64,000 nucleotides of DNA from Pullulanibacillus pueri (GCF_014639255.1 NZ_BMFV01000006.1:1-64000); one strand, 5' to 3'. Positions 17,056-27,072 are shown, counted from the stretch's first letter. The notes: generated from the letters alone by a model not told the origin. Translations and numbers: made by a program.

Positions 17056-18279
17056 ATGCGGTATTCTAAAACATTTGGCATAGGATTGGGATTTTTCGCT
17101 TTATCCTTGGTATGGGCGATTTACAATACATTTATGCCTTTGATCCTCGGGGATTTTATCGAGAGTAATGGGATTCGCGGGGCGATCATGGGGCTAGATA
17201 ATCTCATTGCTGTGATTTTGATTCCAATTATCGGAACGTGGTCAGATCGCATCACCACTCGATACGGTCAACGCTTACCCTTCCTCGCTGTTGGGATGCC
17301 CATTGCTGCTCTCTCTTTTATTCTCCTTCCCTTTGGCACCGTATCCCTTGCTCGCTTACTGGCGATCGATGTCATTTTTCTCATTGCGATGACGATTTAC
17401 AGAGCCCCAGTGATTTCACTGATGCCTGACCACACCCATCCAGAACACCGTTCATCCGCGAACGGTATTATTAATTTCATGGGTGCGATAGGGAGTATTT
17501 TGGCGCTTTTTGTTATCGGAAAGCTCTTTGATCTTAACCCGCACTTTCCCTTTATCATTTCAGGTATCATCCTGCTGTTTTCCTTTTTTCTGCTTTTCTT
17601 TATCATCGATCGCAAACCTGCCTTTGCTTCTAAAGCAACAGACCACCAAGAGGCCATGGGGTTCTCGTCTCTCTTTAAAAGCTATACTCTACTTGGCAAG
17701 CCAGAACATCAGGGAGCACTCTATATTTTTATCGCTATCTTTTTCTACTTTATTGGCTACTCAGGTGTAGAGTCTCAGTTCAGTATTTACGCAACCGAAT
17801 ATTTACATATTACCGGTGGGGAGGCCTCTTTAACGCTTGGTTTCTTTAGCTTATCCCTCGTCGTTTCAGCTATTCCTGCTGGATTTATAGGGTCTAAGTT
17901 TGGCAAGGTACGGACAATGTTGACCGGTTTGATCTTACTCGCTGTACTCTTTCTTTTACTGATTCCCTTTCAATCATTGCTCGTCATTCGCATCACGTTA
18001 CTGATTGCTGGCTTTGCCTGGTCGTTAGTCAGCGTCCCCGCCTACCCACTTGCAGCTGATCTCGGCGGATTAACAAAAATCGGCTTTTTCACTGGTCTCT
18101 ACTACTTCTTTTCCATGGCCTCAGCTGTCATCGGTCCTCCGTTACTCGGTTTTATTATGGACTTGTTTGGCTATCCTGCCTTATTTATAGCCGCACCAAT
18201 CTCCCTCGTTATTGCGTTGTATTTTTTAACTTTTGGCAATAAAAAATTGAAATTAGCTCGAAAAACAAGCCCAACATAG
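17056..18279 (+). CDS. MFS transporter, SLC45/GPH-like
   Basis: The 407-residue protein has 12 predicted TM segments. The N-terminal half has NTFMPLILGDFI, then GLDNLIAVILIPIIGTWSDR and RYGQRLPFLAVGMP, the RxGRRxPF-type loop of SLC45 and glycoside-pentoside-hexuronide-like carriers. LPDHTHP-like acid and proline residues in the TM4-5 region (SLMPDHTHPEHRSSANG) also fit. Such carriers import sugars with H+ or Na+; the substrate is not predictable. The ATG follows GGGGGGAG. No sugar catabolic genes are adjacent. Confidence 0.8.
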   Translation: MRYSKTFGIGLGFFALSLVWAIYNTFMPLILGDFIESNGIRGAIMGLDNLIAVILIPIIGTWSDRITTRYGQRLPFLAVGMPIAALSFILLPFGTVSLARLLAIDVIFLIAMTIYRAPVISLMPDHTHPEHRSSANGIINFMGAIGSILALFVIGKLFDLNPHFPFIISGIILLFSFFLLFFIIDRKPAFASKATDHQEAMGFSSLFKSYTLLGKPEHQGALYIFIAIFFYFIGYSGVESQFSIYATEYLHITGGEASLTLGFFSLSLVVSAIPAGFIGSKFGKVRTMLTGLILLAVLFLLLIPFQSLLVIRITLLIAGFAWSLVSVPAYPLAADLGGLTKIGFFTGLYYFFSMASAVIGPPLLGFIMDLFGYPALFIAAPISLVIALYFLTFGNKKLKLARKTSPT

Positions 18280-18324
18280 ATTCAGACAATTGTGTAAGAA
18301 ATAGAATAGCCAACAGCCCCTCCT

Positions 18325-19149
18325 CTATTCCTTTTTGCGATAAACCAGAATACCAAACTCGATTTCTGTCTCGAGTTGAGATACATTTTCAAGCTTGCGT
18401 TGATTTTTTTGTCCAGATTTATAATAATACGGGGTCATAGAAAAGAGATTGAGAATATCCTCATGAGTCGGGAGATAAATTTTGTCCCTGATGTCAAATC
18501 GCTCTAGGAGCTCAAAGCCGTCTATCTCGTTGCTATCGATCTCATTGAGATAAGGCTGATCATAAAGGACCTTCTTTAATGCCCACAAATGTCTTTCTAG
18601 TGGGATCGCCCGCACAAGAACCCCCTGTTCCTTTAATATTCGCCTCGCCTCTTCTGGGCTAAAGGGAGCAAACAAGGATAGGGCAAGATCACAGGCATTA
18701 TCACCTATAGGCATATTAAAGGCACTTGCAACAGCGAGTTGAAGCGCCTTATTGCGTTTCGCCCCTGAGTCAACTGCTGGTATAGAGATATCGATCCCCA
18801 TCATGACTGGTTGTATCTCATGGTCTTGTAAATAGTCATAAATATTGGCGGAGTACCAGCATTCCCCGCAACCCATATCCAAAATAACAGACTCATTCTT
18901 GACATTCCTATGTACAACTTCTGATAACTTTTGTAATAGGACCTTGTAATAGCCCTTATCAAGAAAGGCCTTTCGAGCACGAACCATGAACTTGTTATCC
19001 CCGTGAGATTTATCCTTCTTTTGTTGTGACATCAGTAGATTCACATAACCACTTTTCGCCATATCAAAATTGTGGTTGTTCCCACATCTATAGCTTCTCT
19101 TTTGTTTCAATAATTGCTCCCCACAAGTAGGGCATTTAAAAAGACTCAT
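18325..19149 (-). CDS. RlmA-type 23S rRNA guanine-N1 methyltransferase
   Basis: From the ATG at 19149 the protein has 274 residues. It starts with a zinc ribbon, CPTCGEQLLKQKRSYRCGNNH, then the conserved FDMAKSGYVNLL, then a Rossmann-like SAM domain with VILDMGCGECWYS. These features in this order define the RlmA family, which methylates G745 (RlmA-I) or G748 (RlmA-II) of 23S rRNA; the two cannot be separated here. An in-frame ATG at 19185 is less likely because GGAGAG sits 6 bases before 19149. Confidence 0.88.
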   Translation of the reverse strand: MSLFKCPTCGEQLLKQKRSYRCGNNHNFDMAKSGYVNLLMSQQKKDKSHGDNKFMVRARKAFLDKGYYKVLLQKLSEVVHRNVKNESVILDMGCGECWYSANIYDYLQDHEIQPVMMGIDISIPAVDSGAKRNKALQLAVASAFNMPIGDNACDLALSLFAPFSPEEARRILKEQGVLVRAIPLERHLWALKKVLYDQPYLNEIDSNEIDGFELLERFDIRDKIYLPTHEDILNLFSMTPYYYKSGQKNQRKLENVSQLETEIEFGILVYRKKE

Positions 19150-19265
19150 ATTAATCTCTCCATTACTCAAATATAACCATGTCATCCATCCATACTCTCC
19201 AAATTGACCCTAGGCATACTGCTAGTATTTTAAGTTGGTTGCCTGATGACCGAAAATTTATGCTT

Positions 19266-19297
19266 TTAAAAAGGAGAAACCCGCCAATGGTTTCCCC
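19266..19297 (-). terminator. Terminator of the YerD-like gene
   Basis: On the minus strand GGGGAAACC and GGTTTCTCC pair around a short loop and are followed by TTTTT. Confidence 0.75.
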
Positions 19298-19325
19298 TAC
19301 CTTAAAGCTCATCTATACTTATTTT

Positions 19326-20906
19326 CTATGAAGGTTGCTTTAACCCTTCATAAAGTTGATCGAGTGTAAGGATTCTACCTTTCTCATCTTGATAAGCAAT
19401 ATTTTCTTCAGTGAATTCTGTTGGTGACGTGAGCCCGGCTGCCGCCGCTGTCGTAAACAAGCCTTCTCTTATGGTTAACACATAATTGGCCACACGATAT
19501 TTTTTCTCATCGATCACTAGCGCCTTTTGCAGCTTCGGATCTGTAGTTGCTACACCTACAGGACACGTATTGGTATGGCAACGCTGAGCCATAATACAGC
19601 CCGCTGTAAACATAAAAGCACGCGCAATGTTCACAAGATCAGCGCCCATTCCAAGAACAACCGCGATACGGTCTGGAGTAAAAAGCTTTCCTGAGGCAAT
19701 GACCTTTACCCGGTCACGAACCCCATGTGCTTTTAAAGCTTGATGCAAGGTCATGACCGCAGGTTTTACCGGTAAACCTACACTATCAGCAAGCTCCTGA
19801 TAGGTGGCTCCTGTACCGCCTTCACTTCCGTCGACAGTGATGAAATCAGGCCCTCGCCCCGTCTCTTTCATGTAATTTGCAAGATGATGAACATCATTGT
19901 GATGTCCAACGACCATTTTAATGCCTACAGGAAGTCCTGAAACCTCACGAATTTTATCGATGAGATCAAACATCGACTCAAGATCATGAAATTCTTTAAA
20001 ACGATTAGGACTGTCTACCGTCTTCCAAGGTTCTACGCCACGAATCTCAGCAATTTCAGGCGTTACCTTACTGCCATCTAAGTGACCACCTCTTGCTTTA
20101 GCCCCTTGTGCTAGCTTCAATTCGATGGCTTTGACCTGCTTAAGCTCCGCTTTCTTTTTCAACTCATTAAAATCAAGCTCGCCCTCGGGGGTACGAACCC
20201 CAAAGAGCCCTGGGCCAATTTGCATGATAATATCAACATCCCCCTTTAAATGATAAGGGGATAACCCACCTTCACCGGTATTCATCCAAGTCCCTGTCGC
20301 CATACCAAGACCTATTGAAAGTGCCGTTACCGCGCGATCGCCTAAGGAGCCGTAACTCATCGCAGACATCCCAACAAGTCCCTTGACCTTAAAAGGATGA
20401 CGAGCATTCTCACCAATGACGACCGCATTTTCATCCGTAAGTAGCCATGGTTTAGATTGTGCTTCTTCCATATGCTCCTTGCGTTTAAACAAGTCGTCTT
20501 CTTCAATTTTATATTTTTTCGTATCAATCATGCCGCTGTTATCAACCTGAAGTTCATCCGACTGTTTGGGAAACATAGCATTACGAATAAAATAGCCTTC
20601 ACGGTCAAAATCCCGTTTAGACCCAAAGCTTAGCATATTGTTTTGATACTTTGCAGGGATGATGACATTTTTATAATCTTCCCTTGAAAAAGGTTTCCCT
20701 GAATTATCATCGTCAAATAAATATTGGCGCATCTCCGGCCCGATTTTCTCAAATATGTAACGTACCTTCCCTAATAAAGGATAATTGCGAAGGACCGCAT
20801 GCTGGGGCTGCTTCGCATCAAAGTAATACAAATAAGCCACCATACAAAGAGGTACAACAATAATTAACCCCACTAAAATAAGCAAGGTGATCATTAATCC
20901 ACTCAT
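19326..20906 (-). CDS. yerD: YerD-like FMN-binding glutamate synthase family protein
   Basis: The 526-residue protein has an N-terminal transmembrane helix (residues 5-30), then a glutamate-synthase central FMN barrel. The barrel contains GGLSPYHLKGDVD, GSEGGTGATY and the Fe-S signature C-x5-C-x4-C in GCIMAQRCHTNTCPVG. There is no glutaminase domain, so it is not complete glutamate synthase by itself. B. subtilis YerD has the same composition and unknown function; archaeal-type glutamate synthases use a similar barrel. The protein is probably anchored in the membrane. The acetolactate-synthase-like gene is 103 bases upstream on the same strand. Confidence 0.85.
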   Translation of the reverse strand: MSGLMITLLILVGLIIVVPLCMVAYLYYFDAKQPQHAVLRNYPLLGKVRYIFEKIGPEMRQYLFDDDNSGKPFSREDYKNVIIPAKYQNNMLSFGSKRDFDREGYFIRNAMFPKQSDELQVDNSGMIDTKKYKIEEDDLFKRKEHMEEAQSKPWLLTDENAVVIGENARHPFKVKGLVGMSAMSYGSLGDRAVTALSIGLGMATGTWMNTGEGGLSPYHLKGDVDIIMQIGPGLFGVRTPEGELDFNELKKKAELKQVKAIELKLAQGAKARGGHLDGSKVTPEIAEIRGVEPWKTVDSPNRFKEFHDLESMFDLIDKIREVSGLPVGIKMVVGHHNDVHHLANYMKETGRGPDFITVDGSEGGTGATYQELADSVGLPVKPAVMTLHQALKAHGVRDRVKVIASGKLFTPDRIAVVLGMGADLVNIARAFMFTAGCIMAQRCHTNTCPVGVATTDPKLQKALVIDEKKYRVANYVLTIREGLFTTAAAAGLTSPTEFTEENIAYQDEKGRILTLDQLYEGLKQPS

Positions 20907-21009
20907 ATAATTCCCCTCTCCCAGCTATCTTTTTTCTCATCTTGGGGTAAAGGTCTCCCTTCTTTTCCCCCGCATGTCAACTCTTCTTTTACAACCTTAC
21001 AACCTTTTC

Positions 21010-22653
21010 TTAAAAATCACAATCCAATTGTGCTAATCGTTTCGTTAATTTCATGTTCTCTGAATAATCAACAGGACATTCGACGACTACTGGTCCATCA
21101 TGTTCCAACGCCTCTCTTAATATACTTTGAAGCTCTTCGGTCCGTTCAACGCGAAGGCCTTTTGCTCCAAAGGATTCAGCGAGTTTAACAAAATCAGGGT
21201 CACCAAATTCGATGTGCGAGGTGCGCTGAAAAGCTTTCCTTTGTTTCCACTCAATTAAACCATAACCATTATCCCGCCAAATTAAAATTACGATAGATAG
21301 ATTAAGCCTTACTGCCGTTTCAAGCTCCATTCCTGTCATTAAAAAGCCCCCATCCCCACACACGGCAACAACCTTTTTATCAGGGTGGGTTAGTTTCGCC
21401 CCAATGGCGCCAGGAACGGCAACCCCCATTGATGCTAATCCATTAGAAATGAGACATGTATTCGGCTGGTAACAATGAAACATTCGAGCCATCCACATTT
21501 TATGTGCCCCGACATCGGATAATGCAATATCCTCTGGATTCATCACTGTCCGCAGATCATGAATAATCTTCTGAGGCTTGACTGGGAAATGAGTATCCTC
21601 CGCAAAGGAATGAAACTCCTCAAGTATTCTGTCACGGACTTTTTTTATGATTTCTGGTGCTTGATCTCGCTTGGGGACAACCTCAGTCAAAGCGGCAAGA
21701 TTTTTTTTAATATCACCGCATAGTGTCTCTACCACTCGATAGGAAGCATCAACCTCAGCATTTTTCGTGTCGATATGAAGAACAGGAATTTTTCCTGATG
21801 GATCCCAACGTGTCGGGGGCATTTCGGCCATATCATAGCCAATTGACAGGATAAGGTCTGCTTGATCTAACACACAGCTCACATAATCTTTATCCGAGAG
21901 GCCTACGGTCATCAGACTCAACGAATGCTCCCATGAAATCGCGCCTTTCCCCATAAAGGTTTCGGCAACCGGTGCTTGTATTTTCTCAGCAAATCGCACC
22001 AATTCTTCACTTGCATGTAACCGAGTTACACCGTTTCCGACAAGAATAACGGGAAATTCAGCAGTTTTAATAAGTTCAGCTGCCCCTTGAATACTTTCAT
22101 GTGTACCCATAGGCTCATCATTATCAGCAATCGCCAAGGCTGCTGAGGTGGCCTCACTTTCAGCCTTAGCCACATCCTCTGGAAATTCAATCAACGTTGC
22201 ACCAGGCTTTTCATCCTTTGCCACTTTAAAGGCCTTTCGAACAATTTCCGAGATAGTCTCAGGTGTTGGAATTCTTGCTCCCCACTTTGTTACAGGGTTA
22301 TACATGGACACAAGGTCATACGCTTGATGAGACTCTTTGTGCAAACGATTCATATCGGCCTGCCCCACAATGGCAACCATCGGTGTTTGATCCATGTTTC
22401 CTGTTGCAACACCGGTAACCATATTGGTGGCTCCCGGTCCTAGAGTCGATAAGCACACACCGGGTTGTCCCGTTAATCGTCCCATCGCACTGGCCATAAA
22501 GGCTGCACCGGTTTCATGCCGTGTCGTGATGAATTCGATGTTTGAATCAAGCAAGGCATCCATTACATCGATATTTTCCTCACCAGGGACACCAAAAATA
22601 TAGTGTACACCTTCATTTTCTAAACACTTAACAAAAAACTCTGCAGAACGCAA
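21010..22653 (-). CDS. Acetolactate synthase-like ThDP enzyme
   Basis: The 547-residue protein has the three-domain ThDP layout: an N-terminal domain with the catalytic glutamate in RHETGAAFMA, a central domain, and a C-terminal domain with the cofactor motif GDGGFLMTGMELETAVRLN. The C-terminal block (SFGAKGLRVE, PVDYSEN) closely fits catabolic acetolactate synthase AlsS. No regulatory subunit gene (ilvH) and no alsD follow it, so the product pathway is unclear. The start is TTG with AAAGGGTG 7 bases upstream. YerD lies downstream on the same strand. Confidence 0.85.
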   Translation of the reverse strand: MRSAEFFVKCLENEGVHYIFGVPGEENIDVMDALLDSNIEFITTRHETGAAFMASAMGRLTGQPGVCLSTLGPGATNMVTGVATGNMDQTPMVAIVGQADMNRLHKESHQAYDLVSMYNPVTKWGARIPTPETISEIVRKAFKVAKDEKPGATLIEFPEDVAKAESEATSAALAIADNDEPMGTHESIQGAAELIKTAEFPVILVGNGVTRLHASEELVRFAEKIQAPVAETFMGKGAISWEHSLSLMTVGLSDKDYVSCVLDQADLILSIGYDMAEMPPTRWDPSGKIPVLHIDTKNAEVDASYRVVETLCGDIKKNLAALTEVVPKRDQAPEIIKKVRDRILEEFHSFAEDTHFPVKPQKIIHDLRTVMNPEDIALSDVGAHKMWMARMFHCYQPNTCLISNGLASMGVAVPGAIGAKLTHPDKKVVAVCGDGGFLMTGMELETAVRLNLSIVILIWRDNGYGLIEWKQRKAFQRTSHIEFGDPDFVKLAESFGAKGLRVERTEELQSILREALEHDGPVVVECPVDYSENMKLTKRLAQLDCDF

Positions 22654-22794
22654 TACACTTCACCCTTTACGATTAAAATCTCGCTCCTATTATTCCCTTA
22701 CCCGCTACTGATTACTAAAAACCATTTCATTTTAAATATAATCAATGAATGCAGCCATTTTAGTCATTGGCTTAATTCGGAACGTTTGTTGCTA

Positions 22795-23010
22795 TAAATT
22801 GCGACATAACAGGGAGATGAGCCTCGCACGCACTAAAGAAGCAGCCGATTAACAGTGCTGCGTCGCACATAAGAGTGTGAGCTGACTAACAAAAGAGGCC
22901 GTCGTGCGCACTAATGACTGCCTCAACTCACAAATCGTGCACATTTCAAAGGTAAAACTCACAAATGAGCGTTGCGCCCGTACTAAAGATCCTATTGTTG
23001 CTCGCATAAA
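22795..23010 (+). repeat. Dispersed intergenic repeat family B, copy 2
   Basis: About 215 bases consist of degenerate short units of the form GCGCACTAAaGAagC, for example CGCACGCACTAAAGAAGC, GTGCGCACTAATGACTGC and CCGTACTAAAGATCC, interspersed with CTCACAAAT. No ORF is supported. It occupies most of the gap between the YihY and acetolactate synthase genes. Confidence 0.55.
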
Positions 23011-23011
23011 A

Positions 23012-23037
23012 AATAAGCCCACCGAAGTGAGCTTATT
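23012..23037 (-). terminator. Terminator of the YihY gene
   Basis: AATAAGCTCAC and GTGgGCTTATT on the minus strand form a stem with a T-rich tail; it overlaps the stop codon at 23033. Confidence 0.75.
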
Positions 23038-23902
23038 TGTTGTTGAAGAAATTTTTATCTTTCCTACGTAAAGTGAGGGCGGCGTTAATTTCGCCTCCGA
23101 GTATGAGAATAAACCCTGTGAGATAGAACCAAACCATTAAAACAATGATTGCCCCTAATGTCCCATAAGTGGCTGAATAGCTGTTGAACTCTTTTACATA
23201 ATAGGAAAAAGCAAAGGAGACCACTTGCCATAGAACCGCGGCAAAAATAGCACCAATGATCACGTCTGAACCTTTAAGCCTTTTATTTGGAGCAAATAAA
23301 TAAATACCCGCAAATACGGCTATGATCACGATAAAACTGAAGATAAGTCGAATATGATCGAATAAATTAACCAAATTGATAGGCACATTAAAATGTCCAA
23401 AAATCATCTTCCCTAAAGCAGGACCAAAGACATTCAGTGCTAGTGCAATAATGAGGACAAAAATCATCGCAACGGTTAATAATATCGCCAAAGCTCGCGA
23501 TACAATATAGGATCGGCTTTCCTTGACATCATAGGCTCGGTTTAATACACGGATAATAGCATTGATAGCCGTTGACATCGGCCAAATTGTTGCAATAACA
23601 CTAAAAGACAAAATGCCTGAATGCTTATTAAGTACTGTATTTAAGTTATCATGGATAATACTCCGTAATTCTGGAGGAGCAAATCTCCCAATAAAAGGTA
23701 ATATTTGCTCAGATGTGATCCCGAAATAAGGTAAAATTGAAAATGTAAAAATGAGGAGGGGAAATAGCGACAACATAAAGAAATATGCCAGTTGTGCCGC
23801 TAAATCAAAGACCCGATCCTCAAAGATACATTTTATAAGATATTTTAAAAACCCGAAGATTCTATGCCGTTTCCCCATAAAAAAGCCCCGCTTTATAAGC
23901 AT
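23033..23902 (-). CDS. YihY/BrkB family membrane protein
   Basis: The 289-residue protein has six predicted TM helices and YihY signatures: LAAQLAYFFMLSLFPLLIF at the first helix, WPMSTAINAIIRVLNRAYDV in the middle, GSDVIIGAIFAAVLWQV, and YATYGTLGAIIVLMVWFYLTG-like helix 6 (SATYGTLGAIIVLM). The old name ribonuclease BN is not supported; the function is unknown. A second in-frame ATG at 23878 could be the start (MGKRHRIFG); neither has a clear ribosome-binding site. The Ser/Thr-rich gene upstream is 51 bases away on the same strand. Confidence 0.88.
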   Translation of the reverse strand: MLIKRGFFMGKRHRIFGFLKYLIKCIFEDRVFDLAAQLAYFFMLSLFPLLIFTFSILPYFGITSEQILPFIGRFAPPELRSIIHDNLNTVLNKHSGILSFSVIATIWPMSTAINAIIRVLNRAYDVKESRSYIVSRALAILLTVAMIFVLIIALALNVFGPALGKMIFGHFNVPINLVNLFDHIRLIFSFIVIIAVFAGIYLFAPNKRLKGSDVIIGAIFAAVLWQVVSFAFSYYVKEFNSYSATYGTLGAIIVLMVWFYLTGFILILGGEINAALTLRRKDKNFFNNK

Positions 23903-23953
23903 CTAGAGGGTTTCTTGCCATATTCTAGATTTTTCTACCCACTAGTCATTTAA

Positions 23954-24646
23954 TTAATATTCATCTTCTAAGTCATCTAATCCCTTACTTGCAAAGGATG
24001 TTGTTGTTTGTGCATCATAAAACGAAGGTTCATCCTTTTTCTGAGATGAAGTTGTGCTCGTGTCACTCATGGATTGACTTTGACTGGACGTATGCTCTTG
24101 ACTAGTTGTTTGATTCGTTGTTGTTTGTTTTGCTGTGTAGCTTGTCAATGATGAAGGTCTTGCACTTGTTCCAGACTGACTCGTGCTACTGCTTTTATTA
24201 TAACTTGTTGTCGTCGTACTATCATTCCCCGTCTGACTCGGCAAAGAAGATGAAGTTGTGCCGCTTAAGGTGTTTGCTTGTTGCATAGGGTGTTTTAGCT
24301 TATTGGCAATGGCTGATATTTCACTTCCAGCCTCCATAGCATACTGATATGCTTGTTTGGAGCTAGTTGTGACTCCGTTCATTTTATCGGCCATCTCATT
24401 AAGGTCTTGCGATATATCCTGAGCCGCCATTTTGATGCTGTCAGCCTTTTGCTTTATATAATTCGTTACACTTGAAGGGTCGCTTTTCATGGTCTGAAAC
24501 AGTTTAACGCCACCTGTTGTGGTCGACCCCAGTCCTTTTGCTATTTTTGCTCTTGTTCCACGATCAAATAATGAGATAGCGGCGCCTACCAAACCACCCA
24601 CCAACATAAATTTCCCGAGTTTACTTTTGTGATAAGTCGTTTCCAT
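23954..24646 (-). CDS. YtxH-like protein with Ser/Thr/Gln-rich tail
   Basis: The 230-residue protein has a short hydrophobic segment (KFMLVGGLVGAAISLFD, residues 12-28) like YtxH-type stress proteins. A helical stretch follows to about residue 115, then about 100 residues very rich in Ser, Thr and Gln (repeated TTS, SSTS, QTTT). The acidic end is GLDDLEDEY. The low-complexity tail is probably disordered. The function is unknown. The ATG has AGGGGGCG upstream. It may form a pair with YihY downstream. Confidence 0.6.
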   Translation of the reverse strand: METTYHKSKLGKFMLVGGLVGAAISLFDRGTRAKIAKGLGSTTTGGVKLFQTMKSDPSSVTNYIKQKADSIKMAAQDISQDLNEMADKMNGVTTSSKQAYQYAMEAGSEISAIANKLKHPMQQANTLSGTTSSSLPSQTGNDSTTTTSYNKSSSTSQSGTSARPSSLTSYTAKQTTTNQTTSQEHTSSQSQSMSDTSTTSSQKKDEPSFYDAQTTTSFASKGLDDLEDEY

Positions 24647-24947
24647 TGTTGCGCCCCCTTATATTTTTTGCAACCATAGATGGCTACATCCTCTATTTTG
24701 TGCAAAAGGGAAAGCAATATAAGGATTCCTCTCTGGTAAAATTGGGTGCTTATTGATGGGACTTCCTTGTCGCTTAAAAATCACTTTTTCTAAAGCGTAA
24801 GAAAGTGTGGCCGAAGAAGCACTTTAAATCCAAGCAGACAATCCTTTTATAAACTTGAAACACTTGGTAAAGGAGAACGCCTAGTCCCTCTCTTTTATGA
24901 CTCTCTTACTTTTTTAGAAAAAGCCCCAGAACACACTGGGACACGAT
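24647..24947. other. Intergenic region, 301 bases
   Basis: It contains the upstream region of the YtxH-like gene and, at the right end, the CvfC terminator. I see no ORF with a ribosome-binding site and no repeat. Confidence 0.5.
24913..24940 (-). terminator. Terminator of the YjbQ-phosphatase-CvfC gene run
   Basis: CCCAG and CTGGG pair around TGTGTT on the minus strand and are followed by GCTTTTT. Confidence 0.65.
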
Positions 24948-26084
24948 TTACTTTTTTGACTGACGCGTTTCAGTCATTTGCTTCCAAACAGAACCTTTGG
25001 CAGTCTCCCCACCTTCGATACGTTCAATAGCCATCTTTACTTGTAGAGCGACTTCAAATTCTGAATCGTCTTGGGCTTCCTTCAATGCCGGAAGCGCAGA
25101 TTCATCCCCGACTTCATACAGAAACATAGCCGCACGCCAACGAACAATTTTACTCGGATCTTTTAAAGCCTTGGCCATTTCTCCAATAGCTGCTGGATCC
25201 CCTATATCTGATAAAGCATCGCCCGCGGTCCTTCTCACTGTAACTGTCCGATCATGTAAAGCTTCATAGAGGTAAGGCAAGACTTTAGGATCTTCTAGCA
25301 TCCCTAAATAGACCGTTGCTAATCGCCTTATAGCTACTTTTTCATCATGTAATGCTTTTTCCAAAATAGGGAGATCTTCCAATGTAGGATCCATCCGATC
25401 CAAGGCCGCGTAGCGAAGTTTCCAATCCGATTCCTCAAGATCTTTAAGACTGGCCTTGCGAAAAGGCGAGTTCTGACTTTCTTCCTTATCCTCCCCGTGA
25501 ACTGCTTTATTCACTAAAAAATTCAAACGTTCCTCGTCGTAGGCTGCGTTCAGTTCCTCAGCAACATCCTTCTCAATTTCTTCAACTTCACCATAGCGTG
25601 GAGATTGCTCCACCCAGCGTCGGTCAAAAATCACATTTTCTGAGGCGGATTGGGCTGTCATGACAGCATTCATGAAACGCTCAGGTAAGCCGATCCTAAT
25701 TTCTTCTCCATCAGCTTCAAGTTTTGCTTGCATGGGAATATCACGAAACATTTGAATAAAGACACGCACTTCACCATAGCCCTCTTCTTTGACTCCTTCT
25801 TTTTCTGTAGACCCTTGATCAATGATGCCTTCACCAAATAATTCACGTACTTTTGGTAAAATCTCTTCCCAAACATTTTTAGGATTGCGTTCAAGCGCAA
25901 TAAAATCAGCGACCCTATAAATCCCTTTGACCCCATCTATCGAAAGGAGAGCATTTAAAAAAGGCGGTGCCTGTTCTTTATTGGCCTGGGTGAAATTCAA
26001 GCTTTCTCCCATTGGTAAGGTTTCACTCACATTTAATTTCATGGAGTTCGGACTTGGGGTCGGTTCAATTGAAATGAGCTTCAT
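24948..26084 (-). CDS. cvfC: CvfC/YpgR family protein (Nfu-N domain plus HEAT-like repeats)
   Basis: The 378-residue protein starts with an Nfu/NifU N-terminal domain (EPTPSPNSMKLNVSETL, about residues 1-90). It ends with four to five HEAT-like helical repeats (about 210-365, for example DPKVLPYLYEALHDRTVTVR, DPAAIGEMAKALKDPSKIVR). That combination is the conserved virulence factor C family (B. subtilis YpgR). The Nfu-N domain lacks the Fe-S-carrying C-terminal part of Nfu, so cluster transfer is not shown. It starts 9 bases after the phosphatase stop. Confidence 0.88.
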   Translation of the reverse strand: MKLISIEPTPSPNSMKLNVSETLPMGESLNFTQANKEQAPPFLNALLSIDGVKGIYRVADFIALERNPKNVWEEILPKVRELFGEGIIDQGSTEKEGVKEEGYGEVRVFIQMFRDIPMQAKLEADGEEIRIGLPERFMNAVMTAQSASENVIFDRRWVEQSPRYGEVEEIEKDVAEELNAAYDEERLNFLVNKAVHGEDKEESQNSPFRKASLKDLEESDWKLRYAALDRMDPTLEDLPILEKALHDEKVAIRRLATVYLGMLEDPKVLPYLYEALHDRTVTVRRTAGDALSDIGDPAAIGEMAKALKDPSKIVRWRAAMFLYEVGDESALPALKEAQDDSEFEVALQVKMAIERIEGGETAKGSVWKQMTETRQSKK

Positions 26085-26093
26085 CTGTAGATC

Positions 26094-26591
26094 TCACTCC
26101 CCTTTTTTCATATTATCAAGATGAATATGATTTTCCTGGCATATGTAATCAATTAAAGCATTGGTTCCTTCATCTACAAGGTTATAGACCTGTTCAAAAT
26201 TCCCCGAATAATAAGGATCAGGAATATCTCTTAAGGATTGCCCGGGGAGAAAGTCGAGAAGACGAAAGACTTTCTTATTAAGCGACTCAGGGATTAACTT
26301 TTTAATTGCTTCTATATTCCCCTTATCCATGGCAACAATATAATCATACGCTTGAGCGTCCTTTAATGTAAAAAGACGTGCCTCCATATTATCAATAGAA
26401 ATACCATGTTTTAATAAAATATCTTGAGTGCGCTGATGCGGGGGATTCCCAAGATGCCAATCTCCAGTCCCTGCTGAATCTGCTGCAATCCTCTCATGAA
26501 GTCCCATTTGCGTGATTTTATGTCTAAACAGCGCTTCAGCCATTGGCGATCGGCAAATGTTGCCCAAACAAACGAACACGACACGAATCAT
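26094..26591 (-). CDS. Low-molecular-weight protein tyrosine phosphatase (YfkJ-like)
   Basis: The 165-residue enzyme has the P-loop VCLGNICRSPMAEALF, with nucleophile Cys8, the backing Cys13 and Arg14. The general acid aspartate is in DIPDPYYSGNFEQVY, giving the DPYY signature of the family. It removes phosphate from phosphotyrosine; YfkJ of B. subtilis is linked with stress resistance. It lies between YjbQ (44 bases) and CvfC (9 bases) on the same strand, a likely operon. Confidence 0.92.
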   Translation of the reverse strand: MIRVVFVCLGNICRSPMAEALFRHKITQMGLHERIAADSAGTGDWHLGNPPHQRTQDILLKHGISIDNMEARLFTLKDAQAYDYIVAMDKGNIEAIKKLIPESLNKKVFRLLDFLPGQSLRDIPDPYYSGNFEQVYNLVDEGTNALIDYICQENHIHLDNMKKGE

Positions 26592-26635
26592 GTTGGAAAA
26601 CCTCCTTTATGCCAATAATAGCATATAGCCTCCAT

Positions 26636-27043
26636 TTATGAAGAGGCGGCTTGAATGTGAGCAACAAACTTCCGATGTCTTGGACCATCAAATTCGCAAA
26701 AATAAACGCCCTGCCAGGTCCCAAGAACAAGAGCCCCATTTTGAATGAGGAGGGCTTGCGTTACTCCAATTGTAGAGGTTTTCATATGAGCGGCCGAATT
26801 TCCTTCATAATGGCGGTCTCCGGAATCCTCCCAAGGATAGATGGCTTCCCAACGCCTTAACATATCATGCTGAACATCAGGGTCGGCATTTTCATTAACT
26901 GTTATTCCTGCCGTAGTATGTAGGGAGTGAACAAACAAAACACCTTCTTGGATATTCTGGGCCTGAATCCATGTATTCAATTCATCTGTAATATCGATCA
27001 TTTCATCATGCCTATGGGTTTGTAGTGAAAAAGTTTTAAACAT
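26636..27043 (-). CDS. yjbQ: YjbQ/UPF0047 family protein
   Basis: From the ATG at 27043 this 135-residue protein carries the UPF0047 signatures [39 protein letters not shown] and [15 protein letters not shown]. Family members have weak thiamine-phosphate synthase activity and conserved histidines that may bind metal; the physiological role is unknown. An in-frame ATG at 27073 would add ten residues, but AGGGGGGA sits just before 27043. It is divergent from the BsuPI gene, with only 29 bases between the two starts. Confidence 0.88.
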   Translation of the reverse strand: MFKTFSLQTHRHDEMIDITDELNTWIQAQNIQEGVLFVHSLHTTAGITVNENADPDVQHDMLRRWEAIYPWEDSGDRHYEGNSAAHMKTSTIGVTQALLIQNGALVLGTWQGVYFCEFDGPRHRKFVAHIQAASS

Positions 27044-27072
27044 ACTAATCCCCCCTAAAGGAGCTAAGTACA